A DNA stretch of 64,000 nucleotides from Monosporascus cannonballus (Eukaryota; Ascomycota; Sordariomycetes; Xylariales), in contig QJNS01000753.1 in the NCBI GenBank assembly GCA_004154925.1, positions 98,301-162,300 of the forward strand. The letters are read 5' to 3'. Shown in pieces: positions 10,209-22,352 of the stretch. The stretch's first letter is position 1, and each line of letters opens with the position of its first letter. Both the position numbers and the translations under genes were made by a program. The notes below the pieces were generated by a model, which was not told where the DNA came from, made no database searches, and saw only the letters and a list, made by a program, of their open reading frames with translations.

Positions 10209-13200
10209 ATGTCGTCGTATTCTCCGTCGGACATTACCCGCCCCAGCAGTGCCAGTGCGCGTCTGATCCAAGATGCGAGGAGAAACAAGGCGAGCCTGGC
10301 AGCGGCAGCAGCAGTACCACCGCCCATCGCTATTCCCCCTTCTCGATCCGTACCCTCCGATTCGCCCCCTGAGGAACCGGAAGAGCTGAAGTCACATATA
10401 CCCGGCCCGTCGAGATTGCGAACGAGCCCTTCTCCCAGCCGTCTCGGTTCAACTACAGGTACTGGCTCTTGTCAAGCGGTAGGTGCGTCGCCAAGCTTCC
10501 TCTCGTCCTCTCGCCTGCTTCCTCCGCATATCCGCCCTCTTTTCTATTCTGCTGACTGTGCTGGTTTTCTTCATTCTGCTGCCTGGGCCGTCTACCTCCC
10601 CTATTGCCAATCATGATCATCCCATTGCGCCCCGACGGTTCCGAAAGCCTTCCCATCCGTGTGCGAAGTCTGCCATACAAAGCACTGTTACACCTTCCCA
10701 TTACTACATCGCCACCACTGTGGATCAAACGGCATGGCAAATGATGCCGCGGAGACCGCTGAGTTAACCACGGGAGTCGTCAATTAGGTAACGCAAGTCA
10801 CCATCCAGGAAACGGAATAAAGGGGGCTTTAAGCCTATTACGGAAAGATACCTCTGTCGCAGAAAATGCGAGGGGAACCAAGGCTGTTTCAAGAGCCGTC
10901 TCTCCTCGCGCAGCCTCGCCAGTATTACCTTCACCTACCGACCCATTATCACGCGTGAGTCGGATCGAAATGCGAATCCCCAGGAAGCCCCCCAAACTGA
11001 CTGGCAACCACTTGGCCGATCCTAGCATATCTTCGAAAAAACCAACACCGAACGCACCCTGACCTCGAGACTGCTCAATCCGACGACGTCGAAACCAAAT
11101 ATCTCTGCCAATGAAAAGTCCTCTCGTTCTAGCCACGAACTCTCGGCGAAGGATCTCAACGGTTCCCAGTCAGACCAGGTCAAATCTAAGAAGTATGTCA
11201 AGCCATTGGGTCGAGCGCATTATCCCGCGGCGCCATGACAGGGTTGCTAATATACATCTGGGTGTGCAGGAAGGGAGGCTCGTTGCTTAGTCGCTTGAGC
11301 ATGATCGGGGGTAAGAAGAGGGATGATGACATCTTCGACGATGGTTCGGAGATAAGTACTGAGCAGAGGACCGAGGGCGCCAATGCAGTAGCCTTTTCCT
11401 TCGCTGTCGATTGCGGCGGCTTTATTCCTCATCACAAGGAACCTCCGCGCTTTATTCGGGTAAGAGCCCATGATAAGAAGCTGAAGGAGTTCAACCGAGT
11501 CTTCTTGGCACAGGAGCTGGTCGGAACATGCCCGCAAGCCGAGGAGGGAGCCAGGAGGGGCAGCGAGAAGGAGGCAACTATCCATGGATATCGCAAGCAG
11601 GATCCAAACTCGGGCGGTCCAATATGGGCCATCGAGTTCAGCAAAGACGGCAAATATCTAGCCACAGGCGGAAGGGATAGAGTGCTGCGCGTGTGGGGCG
11701 TGCTGGCAACCCCCGAGGATAGGCAGGCCTTCGAGGAGGAGGAGAACGCTGCCGACGCCGAAGGGAAGCAGCAGCGGTTGAGTGCCCCGGTCTTCCACAC
11801 GAAACCCATCCGCGAATTTGTCGGCCACACGGGGGACATCCTTGATTTGAGCTGGAGCAAAAACAATTTTCTCCTGTCTTCGTCGATGGACAGAACTGTC
11901 CGCTTATGGCACTTGAGTAGGCCAGAGTGTCTGTGCACATTCAAGCACAATGACTTCGTCACGTCGATCGCCTTTCACCCTCGGGATGATCGCTTCTTCC
12001 TGGCTGGGTCGCTTGATGCCAACCTGCGGCTATGGAGCATCCCCGACAAGTCAGTTGCGTATTCAACCCAGCTATCCGATACTATTACAGCCGTGGCGTT
12101 TTCGCCCGACGGGAAGACCGCGATTACAGGTTGTCTTAACGGCCTTTGCATGTTTTATGAGACGGTGGGCCTCAAATATCAGACTCAGATCCACGTGCGG
12201 TCATCCAGGGGCAAAAATGCTCGAGGGAGCAAGATCACGGGCATTCGGACACTGAACTTTCCTCCCGAAGCCCCGGATGGTCAGGTTAGGGTTCTAATCA
12301 CGTCCAACGACTCGCGAATTAGGATCTATGACCTACAGGATAAGACTCTACAGGTGAAGATCAAGGGCCATGAAAATTCCTGCAACCAAATCAAGGCTAG
12401 CTTCAGTGATGATGGCAAGTACATCATATGCGGGAGTGAGGACCGGAAAGCGTTCATCTGGTCGACCGGCGCCACAGAGCTAGATAAGGATGATACGAGA
12501 CCATACGAGTACTTCGAGGCACATGCGCACGCCGTTACCGAGGCCGTGTTTGCTCCGACCCAGACGCGCCAGCTGCTGCAATCTTCCAACGACCCCGTGT
12601 ACACGCTGTGCAACCCCCCTCCGGTCACATTACTTAGCAGGGAGGAAATAGAGACCGAATCGCTTCCTCCCGATGGTCCACGATCAGAATCAGCTCATAT
12701 CAAGAGGCCGGGCGAGTCGCCCGCCTTCATCGCGCGTTCTACCCACTGCGACGGAAACATCATTGTTACAACCGACCACTCAGGCTCTATTAAGGTTTTC
12801 CGTCAGGACTGTGCTTTCGCAAAGCGCCGTCAGGCCATGGAGAACTGGGAGACGGGATCGGTGTTCTCGAAGAAGCTTGCTAAGGACGGGTTTCTCAGTA
12901 GAACGACGACGCGCGGGAGCGACCCAACCTCGGGCCGAGTCTCGCTGAGCCAGACACGGCGGGTTTTAAGCGCACAAGTGAATACAGACCGCATCGACTC
13001 GTGGCGATACGGGGTTCATCGCCAAGGGCTTCCCAGCTATCCCGGGAGTGCGGTGAGCGTATCCGCGTCGGTTACAACACCGACCGCGAGCGAGCGTTCT
13101 GTCTCTCCGAGCAAGGCGGGCCGGATACCTTTACCTCTTGCATGGACGTCCGGCGCGGCTGACCAAGCTTCGAAAGCGAGAAATCCGCCGTACGCCGATA

Positions 13201-13646
13201 ACAACGCCAGCGACAAAGCCTTGTCTATCATGCACCCCCTCAGTCCCGCAACTAGCCACAGCACGGGCGGCGGCAAGGCAGATGAGAGGCCAAGTCCGAA
13301 AGAAGTATCATCGTCATCGCGTTTTCCGCCAACGCCGAGCTTCTCCTTCCAGTCCGTGGATGAGGCAACAGACGGCGATGCCTGGTCGCAACAAGATCAG
13401 GCGGGCGCGAGTCCCTCGTTTTGGAACCTGAACCGCTGGCGGAACATGGCCTCTCCCGGAAACCGTAGTGCGAGTGGCGTTCCGGGCCTGGGGATCATAT
13501 TGGGAGGAGGGCAGAAGGGGCAACAGAACGGAGCGGCGTCCGCCCCGGACGATCACCAGGCGAATAATGCTCAGCCGAAGAGCGCTCCAGGGTCTACCGA
13601 GGACGGAACAGACGACAGTAACCGCAAGTCGACGACTGCGGCGTAA
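10209..13646 (+). CDS. WD40-repeat protein of the WDR44/Dgr2 type
   Basis: My four-exon model (10209-10458, 10788-10954, 11026-11192, 11270-13646) keeps phase throughout and gives 986 residues. Introns are 329, 71 and 77 nt. Intron 2 has gtgagt, an internal ctgac and a ctag acceptor; intron 3 has gtatgt...gctaat...gcag. The N-terminal 200 residues are disordered and Ser/Pro-rich. A WD40 propeller follows (about 310-710): WAIEFSKDGKYLATGGRD, DILDLSWSKNNFLLSSSMD, SIAFHPRDDRFFLAGSLD, and IKASFSDDGKYIICGSED. The C-terminus is again Ser/Pro-rich. The layout matches fungal Dgr2/WDR44-like proteins, probably membrane-trafficking scaffolds. Intron 2 is the least certain: reading through it is also open until a stop just past an A6 run, so a frameshift there is the alternative. 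Confidence 0.85.
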
Positions 13647-15599
13647 GCGGGTTCATAGGAGCAGGGCTCGTTAGAAGTCGGCTTTTTAAGTACCTCGTTA
13701 ACACAGCGACGAGGCCCAAATGACAGTTCCATAGGCGCCCCCGAGCGCGTTCGCTGGCGGCCATGGAGATTGTTGGGGTCCCACAACCATTACGGCCACC
13801 CCAGGGACTCCTTGGCTTCCAACTTTTCTCGGACTCGGCCACAGCCCGGTCTGTACCGTGCCCACTCACTCGGAAGTCTGGAATGCACAGCTACGAGCAA
13901 TCCGAGCAGCGATAGGGCGGAAGAGGGTGGGGAGTTATGCGTGTTTGTCTGACACAGGGGACGCGGATTCGGAGTCGAGCCTGTCAGTGAACTGTAGAAA
14001 TTCTCGTGCGCCGGGTTCGAAAGGCAGTTCGAATGAGCTATGGGTGTCTGGGACACGCCGTCCAGGAAGGGCCGGAACGACAGTGGAGAGCAAGACATCA
14101 GGATGCCCAGCTAACCGACTGGCAGTTCAAAAGGATAGATAGACACTAGGTTCTAATAATCATATGGACGATGTCGACTAATTCTTAAGACCAAAAAAAT
14201 AGACAGCGGAGGACAGAGTGACGGCTTGGGCGTCCCAGTGTTGAAGAGCGGATACAGCATACCTACATGGCTGCTCTGCTGCGTTGGATATTCGCAGGTC
14301 CAGGATTTAAAGAAGGGGAATGCCCCGTGGCAAGGGGTTCCCGGGACTGGCCAGAAAGCGAATCTTTGCGCCTCTGGGTTGGGCTGGCTAGCAATAGCGG
14401 GCCGGCTCATAGCACATATACTCATAATATATATACATAGCATGGGTAAGGGGGATAGGCGGGGTTCTACGTAGAAGAAATCTAGACCGCGGATTAGATG
14501 CCAGGCACGACTTAGCCTGCACAGCCTGCACAGCCGTCTATCCCGCGATGCCAATGTCTCCTATGAGCCCGGAACATATGAAATGGAAAGGCAAGTACTC
14601 GTCCCTACGGTACATTTAGTTAATCTCTAGCTACCGGTTAGTCTCTAAATACAGTGAGATCAGGCGGCCGATGCCTGGTTTTTCATGCTTCGTAGAATGA
14701 CATGATCCATCCGCGCCTATTTCCTCCTTCAAAGAAGGACTCACAGATACAGCCCAGAAGCAGTCGTCTCATTCAACTCGTCCTAAAAGCGTATGGTGAC
14801 AGGCAGGATCCTTTTATTCCGAAAATGACGAGTTGACGACGCTGTAGCGGGAACAGATGTAACCGCGTCATTGAAACTAACCCATGTGCCGCCGCTTACA
14901 TCAGATATCAATCAGGGAATCGAGTTCGAAAAGCGCGATTTTCTCTCAGCCCGCACCAATCTTGTTGTATGTCGTCTTCCCCAATCTTCTCGCTATGTTG
15001 CTGCGCCACCGCCTCAATGCTACAGAGCATGATAGAGGGACAATGAGCCAGCAATTTCCAGTTCCGCTATGCCCTTCAAAGGCACTTTGTTACCGCAGTC
15101 TCAGTGAATGTCGATCGAGACGTCGAATTGAACTTTGATAAACCAATTGTCGTCTAATGCGACCTCCAGTTTAGCATCATTTAGGAGAGCAGTTCCGCCT
15201 TTCCATCCACTGTAACTCAACCTTTTCCATGACAGCCATTCCGTTCTAGACAGCCCTCCTAGCTGCCCAAAGGGCGGCGGCTATGCTGTAAGCTGCTCAG
15301 TCTCACTCGTTGCAGGAACGCAAAACAGCTCTCCTGCTCTCTCGCTCTCCAGTTTCCAACCTTTAGCTACCCTTTCTTGCACTGGCCTTACGACCAAGCT
15401 TCTTCGCATCAACCCTCCTATTCCTGCCTTGATTCATTCATCAACGTTATCAAGCTTCTCACTGTGCCGTATGAAGCACGACACCGAAGAATTTCGTGCG
15501 GCTCGGTAGTTTGCGGGCAGTGCAACGCCCAGGGAATCCCTAAGGGTATTCATAACCAAACCCCACAGATACTACCAGTGGGATGACCCACCCATCACG
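13647..15599. other. Intergenic region between WD40 gene and NLR pseudogene
   Basis: No supported gene. Open stretches such as 14153-14554 (minus) lack recognisable motifs. The 300 bases before 15600 are CT-rich and presumably held the promoter of the NLR gene. Confidence 0.45.
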
Positions 15600-17468
15600 A
15601 TGAGTTGGTTCACAGCCGGAGAAATACCCGCAACTGGATTGACCGTCCTTTTCGACCCGGGCGAGGCTGCCTCTCTCGAGTAAGCTTCTGTTAATGCCTA
15701 AATGGATCTCGAGTCGCTGACCCGACAGTATTGTTTTCGTACATGGATTCACCGGCCATCCAGTTCGGACCTGGACTCAGAAGAAAGGTGACGTTCCAAA
15801 CGACGATAACGAATCGGCTGAGCCCCCTTCCAAAGTCCGGAAACTCAACCTATTCTCAAATTCTCGCCATGAAAGAGGTAACTCCAGCACTCCGGTCTAC
15901 TGGCCGCTAGATTTGCTCCCAAAAAGCCATCCCCTGTGCGCGAGTCTTGACCCACGGATACGATACCCATCTCAGACACGTTCTCGGCAGTCCGTTGAAT
16001 AGGGCTACAGTTTACGATATCGCATGAGATTTCTTGGTTGCCCTGGAGACCGAGCGTCGACAGGAGCCCTCGCGGCCAATTCTGTTTGTTGCGCACAGTC
16101 TTGGCGAGATTATTGTCAAGGAAATGTTAAGACGCGCCAATAGTTGCCAGTCATGCCAACGTCACCTTCACCATGTCTTTAACTCTACAATTGGAATTAT
16201 GTTCTTTGGCACACCACATGGAGGCGCCGACCCCCGCGGCTTCCTTCGACACATCGCCGAGATACTTATCAGGGCAGCCTGGTTTTCCGTCAATGACCAC
16301 ATCGTCAATACGCTCTTGCCATCGGCGGAACGCCTAAAAGAGCTGAGGGACGAGTTCGGCCCGATCGCCCATGAGCAGAACTGGATGGTGCATTCCTTTC
16401 AGGAGGAGCTCGGTATCAAGTATCTCAACGGTCGCAAGGTACGCATGGCCGCAATCTTCTTCACAACCTACTCACAGTCCTTAGGTCGTGGAAGACACGT
16501 CATCCTATCTCAACTTTCCTTTCACTGAGACAACGCAACACATCGGAAGGAACCATATGGACATGTGTCGATTCACAGGACTTGGCGATATTGAATACAA
16601 GAAAGTTGCTCGATAGGATGACGAAGACGGTCTGTGGGAAGCTGAATACGACAAAGACTAATTCTCTAAACGACGGCCAAAGAAGGACGCTAATAGATTC
16701 CCTAAGATTCGACCAAATGGATGCTCGACAAATGTCTGTCAAAGCCTCACATCCCAAGACCTGCAGATGGTTCCTGAAGAGATCCGAGTATCTCGATTGG
16801 CTCAACATGAAGAAAGTGGATCAACACCACGGTTTACTGTGGATCAAAGGCAAACCAGGGACGGGAAAGTTGACTTTGATAAAGTTCGCTCTCACAAACT
16901 GCCGGAAGACGACGAAAGACCAAATTATCATTTCTTTCTTCTTCAACGCGCGAGGAGCAAGCCTCGAAAAATCTACCGCCGGCATATATCGATCCCTGCT
17001 ATTGCAGCTCCTCGAGAGACTCCCCCAGCTCCAGAGCATCTTCGAAACTTTTGGGTTTACGTATTGGAATAGCAGCAGCAATCATACATGGACTATAGTG
17101 GTGTTGAAAGATCTCTTTGAACGGGCTGTGCAACTGCTTGGACAGGCGTCGGTGATGTGTTTTATCGATGCCCTGGACGAATGCGACGAAGATCAGATCC
17201 GAGACATGGTGTCATTTTTCCAGCGGCTAGGTGACTTCGCTATATCATCAGACGTTCGATTCCGAGTCCTCTTTACTAGCAGACACTATCCACATATCAC
17301 AATCACAAAGGGTCTCAGCTTAGTCCTTGAAGGGCAGGAAGGTCATAGTCAGGATATTACCACCTATGTCAACAGCGAGTTGAAAATCGATGAGATCAAC
17401 CTTGCAGAGCAAGATCAGATTCGGCGTGAACTTCAAGAAAAATCCTCTGGAGTTTTCATATGGGTTGT

Positions 17469-17709
17469 TGTCAGACCCAGCTGAAGTCGATCAAACAGCT
17501 AAGCCTTGGCTTAGTTTGATCACCTACTGAAACAAGGCTACTTTATGCACCCCCGGTATCTTTTCCTCTTAGCTACAGCTATATTTACGTGTATAAAAGG
17601 AGGGTTCGTTACCCTCACCCTCTAGCTAGGAGCTTCTAGAGGTCATGCAACCTTTAATACACCTTTTCTTCAGTTATATATGCTTCTGTGTGTGATGCAG
17701 GGTCTCATA
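17469..17709 (+). mobile_element. Solo LTR in the NACHT domain of the NLR gene
   Basis: 241 bp with imperfect inverted ends (TGTCAGACCC / GGGTCTCATA), flanked by the 5 bp duplication GTTGT (17464-17468 and 17710-17714). Excision restores the host reading frame (tryptophan-Val-Val-Leu-Val-Val-Gly). It contains a 33-base hairpin (gatcaaac... / ...gtttgatc, about 17489-17521) and introduces a stop 16 bases in. A diverged inverted copy lies at 34135-34344. Confidence 0.88.
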
Positions 17710-19043
17710 GTTGTCCTTGTCGTGGGTATTTTGAACAAGGAACATGACCAAGGCCGGACAGCAAAGCGGCTGCGGCGCAAACTCAGTGAGATCCCTGGCG
17801 ATCTACATGAACTCTTCCACGATCTCCTCACACGAGACTACCACAATAAAAACGAGCTACTCCTGTGCATTCAATGGGTACTCTTCGCAAGGGAGCCTCT
17901 AAAGCCTGAACAGTTGTATTTCGCTGTTCTTTCAGGAACCGAGCCTGATGACCTCTCTACGTGGGATCCTGACCAGATCTCGATGGGCCTGATCCAAAAA
18001 TTTGTTCTAAACTCCTCCAAAGGGCCGGCTGAAATTACTAAGTCGAATGTCCCGAACGTACAATTTATTCACGAATCAGTAAGAGACTTTCTCTTGAAGG
18101 AAAATGGCCTAAGAGCAGTATGGACAAATATCGGGAGCAACCTCCAGGGGGAAAGTCATGAACGACTGGCCTATTGTTGTCTTGCATACATCAGTGCTGA
18201 TAGCAATTTCGATATCGAAAGTCCGCTTCGGACAGGGTTATCCAAGGAGGCTACGGCTGTTCGCCAACAAGTCGGCACTTCATTCCCGTTCTTAGAGTAT
18301 GCTGTAGAGAATATACTACACCATGCCGAAATAGCTGACGTTTGCGGAGTTAGTCAAAAGAACTTCATCCTAAACTTCCCACTCACGAACTGGCTTAAAC
18401 TCCACAGCCTGTTTGGGAAGTTCGATATCCGTCGACACACTTCGGAGGCCAGCCTTCTATATATTTTGGCAGAGTATAACATGCCGTCTCTCATTCGAGC
18501 CCTTCCGTACGAACGATCTTGCTTTGAGGTGGAAAATGAGCGCTACGGACCACCTATTCTTGCGGGCCTTGCTATGCAGAGTTTCGAAGCAGTCCGAGCA
18601 ATGCTCGAGGTGCAAGCAGCCGCCCAAGCACCCACATCTGCACTTCACGGCCTCGCTAAATACTGCGAACACATTGATAGAGACAACCCTTTTGGGAGGG
18701 AATTCAAGTTTTCGTGGCACAGAAGTGTTCTCTCCCATGCGGCCGAGTTCGGGAGCGAGTCACTCACGGCCATGTGTCTTCTCATTTCAATCGATGACAT
18801 CGAGTCAAAAGACAAACTAGGTCGGACGCCGCTAAGCCTGGCGGCCCGGTGGGGGCGCGAAGCTGTTGTCAAGGTACTGTTTGCAACGGGCCAGATTGAT
18901 ATTGATGCAAAGGATAGTGTCATGGAAAAGGGCACCCCTAGCTGGGGTCTTCGGGTGATTGTTGTTCCTTTCCGAAGCCCTATATCAGTGGATCACCCAC
19001 ACCAATTGGGATCACCACTTCCTAGCTTCCTACAAGTCAATAT

Positions 19044-19230
19044 TGTCGTGGAATAGGGGTATCTGTGTTAGTCATCAAGCTCCACAGCATCCGAAAGAAC
19101 CTTATTCCGGCGCTCCCACAGTATATAGAGAGCTTCCTAGCTACCGCTCCTTGGAGCTTAATTCTAGTTAGATAATTATCATTTCCCATATTTTATACAA
19201 CCTTTTCTCGCGATCAGCCTAATTGTGACA
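19044..19230 (+). repeat. Left LTR of the copia element
   Basis: Starts TGTCGTGG, ends TTGTGACA. By eye it differs from the right LTR at 18 of 187 positions, all transitions. Confidence 0.92.
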
Positions 19231-19243
19231 GTTATAAGCCCGG
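19231..19243 (+). promoter_or_regulatory. Primer-binding site, half-tRNA (initiator Met) type
   Basis: GTTATAAGCCCGG directly abuts the left LTR. It matches the complement of the initiator-methionine tRNA anticodon arm (GTTATGAGCCC) with one G-to-A change. Copia-class elements are known to prime from an internal fragment of this tRNA, supporting the classification. Confidence 0.6.
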
Positions 19244-19846
19244 TATTTTAGTTGCGTAAGATAATTATAATTAATTATAAATGTTTATTTATTAATTTAA
19301 AATATTATACTACCTATTAATATGTCGAATAATCTTATTTCTAAGGATATGTTCCATAAAGATTGCTTTAATTACCTTAATTAGTTTTTTTCTTACGATT
19401 TAATGTTGCTTTATACGACGTATAACATCTTATAGATTTTGATATATTTAACGCGGATTACTATACGAGTTTTCAAGAAATTCTTTTAATTAAGGAATAT
19501 ATTGTAAAAATTAACGCCAAAGCGAAAAAGCAATATGCAAAAGTATTAGCTTTTTAGGAAGGTTTTTATATTAATATTGTTTAACGTAAATGTTCTTTAA
19601 AAAAATTTAAGGAATTATTTTTTAATAATTTCGAAAAAGAGTACGATAAAAATATTAAGCGTTTTACGAAAACCGTATGCAAAAAGTAACGAGAAGCTTC
19701 CAAAACTGATATCCGATATCTTAATATTTAGATATAGATTAACGTAATAATAAAAAGCCAGATTTTTAAGAACGCCCAAATTACCTTAGTCGTTTAAGAA
19801 AAGATTACGATATAGGATTTGCTTAGAGAATTAAAGGATTAATTCG

Positions 19847-20036
19847 TGTTACAGGCTAGAGCCTATAAGGCAGCTCGGGCTTACGGAGCGAGCTTCTTAG
19901 CCCGAGTTCACCTATATGTATATAGAGAACAGCTATCTCGCTAGTGGCTAGCTATTTCTTCTCTTCCCTCCTTATCTTAAATATAAACCTTTATTAGGCC
20001 GTACTTCCGTTTAATTTACGTATCGTGCCCGTTATA
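19847..20036 (+). repeat. Left LTR of the nested gypsy element
   Basis: Starts TGTTACAGG and ends CCCGTTATA. The right copy starts TATTACAGG and ends CCCGTCACA; terminal differences are transitions. Confidence 0.92.
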
Positions 20037-22352
20037 TATATTTAAGGTTACAATTTTTTATAGTTTTTAGGAAGCTAAGTAAAAGCGAAACGTTTCTTAA
20101 AAATATCTTAATTACGGATAATAAGCCAAAAAAAGTTTTATAACGAAATAATTACGAAATAATATAACTAACGAAATTATAAACGAATTTACGGCATTAA
20201 TTTCGTCCGGAATTATTAAGAAAAACTTATAGTACTAATCGTTCGCAAATATGTTTTAAAAATTTAATATATAATAAAAAAATTTGCCAAGTTAATTTTT
20301 AGCCGTAACGAAACGATAAATAATTTATTTAACCGGATAACGGAAATAAAAAAAATATTTTTTTACAAAAACGGAAAAAGAAAAAACCTTTATAAGATAA
20401 AATCCGTTTCGTTAAAAACTTATAGTAGGCCCGCCGTTTAATAACGCGTTCGTAAAAGCAAATCGTAAGCTTATAAAATGACTTTCGTAAAATGGGAAAT
20501 AAAAAACGTTCCGTTCGTTTTTTGTTATATTCCGTACGAAAGTAAAAGAAAACCGGTTTATTTTTAATTTTTTTTATAACAATTTACTTAAATATTATAA
20601 TATTTATATTTACCGAAAAATAATTGCGATTTAATTATTAATTTAAAATCAAAAAATTACAAAAAGATTTCGATATTAATAATTTTTTCTTTTATATAAA
20701 AAATAATTCAAAAATAAATACGCGGTATAATTTATTAAAAAGTAATTATAAGGTATAAAATAAAGTAATAATTAACGGTTTTAAAATTATTTATTAAAAA
20801 TTAAACTTAAATTAGCCGAATACAAAGGTTTAATATAATTTTTAATAATTAAGGTAATTTTCTTAAACGTTAATATTAATATATAATTTTATAACGCGTT
20901 AATTACGAAAAATATACCTTATAATAATTATAACCGTTAAGTACGTAAATTAAAAAAATAATTAATCGTTTAAAAACTTTATTTGATTATTATATAAATA
21001 AAAAAATAACGATTTAATATTTCGATAAAAAAACGAAATAATTAATTAATAACAATATATTAGCTAAATTAATAAACCGGTTTAAATAATAAACGTTTAA
21101 AAAGATATGTTTATAACGGATATTACGTAATTAATTACGGTAATTTTTAAATTTATAAATTAATAACGGGGTAATCGAAAAAACCGATCCGGGGGCAGCT
21201 TAAAATAAGGTTTGGATAATCGGCCTTATGCGAAATAATTTTCCGATAACGAAATAAAAGTTCGGAAATAAAAAGGGTAATATTTCTGTTATGCCATTAC
21301 GAATTATTCGAATTAGGAATATCTTAAATACAAATTTATAAAGTGGCCTTATCTGGTTAAAACGGAAATTGCGGTAACGAATTTACGGGATATCGTTAAT
21401 AAAAATAACGATTCGGATAACGATAATTTAAAAAAATAACCCTTATTAAAAATTATTAACAAAAAAACGTAATAAAAAGAATTATAAAAAATTAATAATA
21501 AATTAAATAATATTTTTTATATTAAATGCCTTAATTAATTATACTATATATATAAATATCTTAATTAATAATAAATATATTTATTATTTTATATTTAATT
21601 AACGGTTAATCCGCCGTTTAAAATTATAATATATATTTATTATATTTTATCGGTTAAAATTAACGAAAAATAATAAGCTTATAATAATTATAATACGAAA
21701 AATTATTTACGTTAACGTAAATTTAAATAACCGCTTAAAATAAATTTAAGAATACGTAATTAAGGATTTATTTTATTTTTTTATTTTGGGAAAATCCTAA
21801 ATAAAATATAATAATATTATATACGAAATAAAATAACGGTTTATCCGTTTTGCAAATAATATTACCGCGTTTATATTACGCGAAAAAGGATAATTTAATA
21901 AGGAGCCTAAAGATCGCCTAAAAGGGCGGTTATAAAAATATAAAAAAACCCGCTTAATAACGGTTATAACTTTTGCAGTAATAACGCGGCAGAACCGCCG
22001 TAGGAAAAACAGGATATAATTATTCGCAATTTTTATAGAAGATATTAATAAGGCCTTAAAGGTAAAGCCGTAATTAATTTCTAAAAATATAACGGAACGT
22101 TTTTTTTTTTTTAAAAAGGTACGAAAATTCCGAAATTTTTTTATAAATAACGAAAATTTATCGTTATTATTTTATCGTAATAATAATAACGTAACGATAA
22201 ATCTAAAAATAAATATTTCGAATTAATAAAAAACAATTTTATAAAAATTTTTATACGGGATATTAAAGGAAAAGTTATTAATTTTACACAAAATACTTAT
22301 AAACCTGTTCGACAAAAATTAAATTCGGATTAACAACTCCATTATAAATATC

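Noticed and set aside
10483..10767. 95-codon open stretch with an apparent TM helix
   Set aside because: It lies inside the 329 nt first intron of the WD40 gene in a non-coding frame; the hydrophobic stretch comes from a CT-rich tract.
17680..19056. Stand-alone 458-residue ankyrin protein starting at 17680
   Set aside because: Its start codon is in the inserted LTR and its last residues are in another LTR; the true coding part belongs to the NLR.
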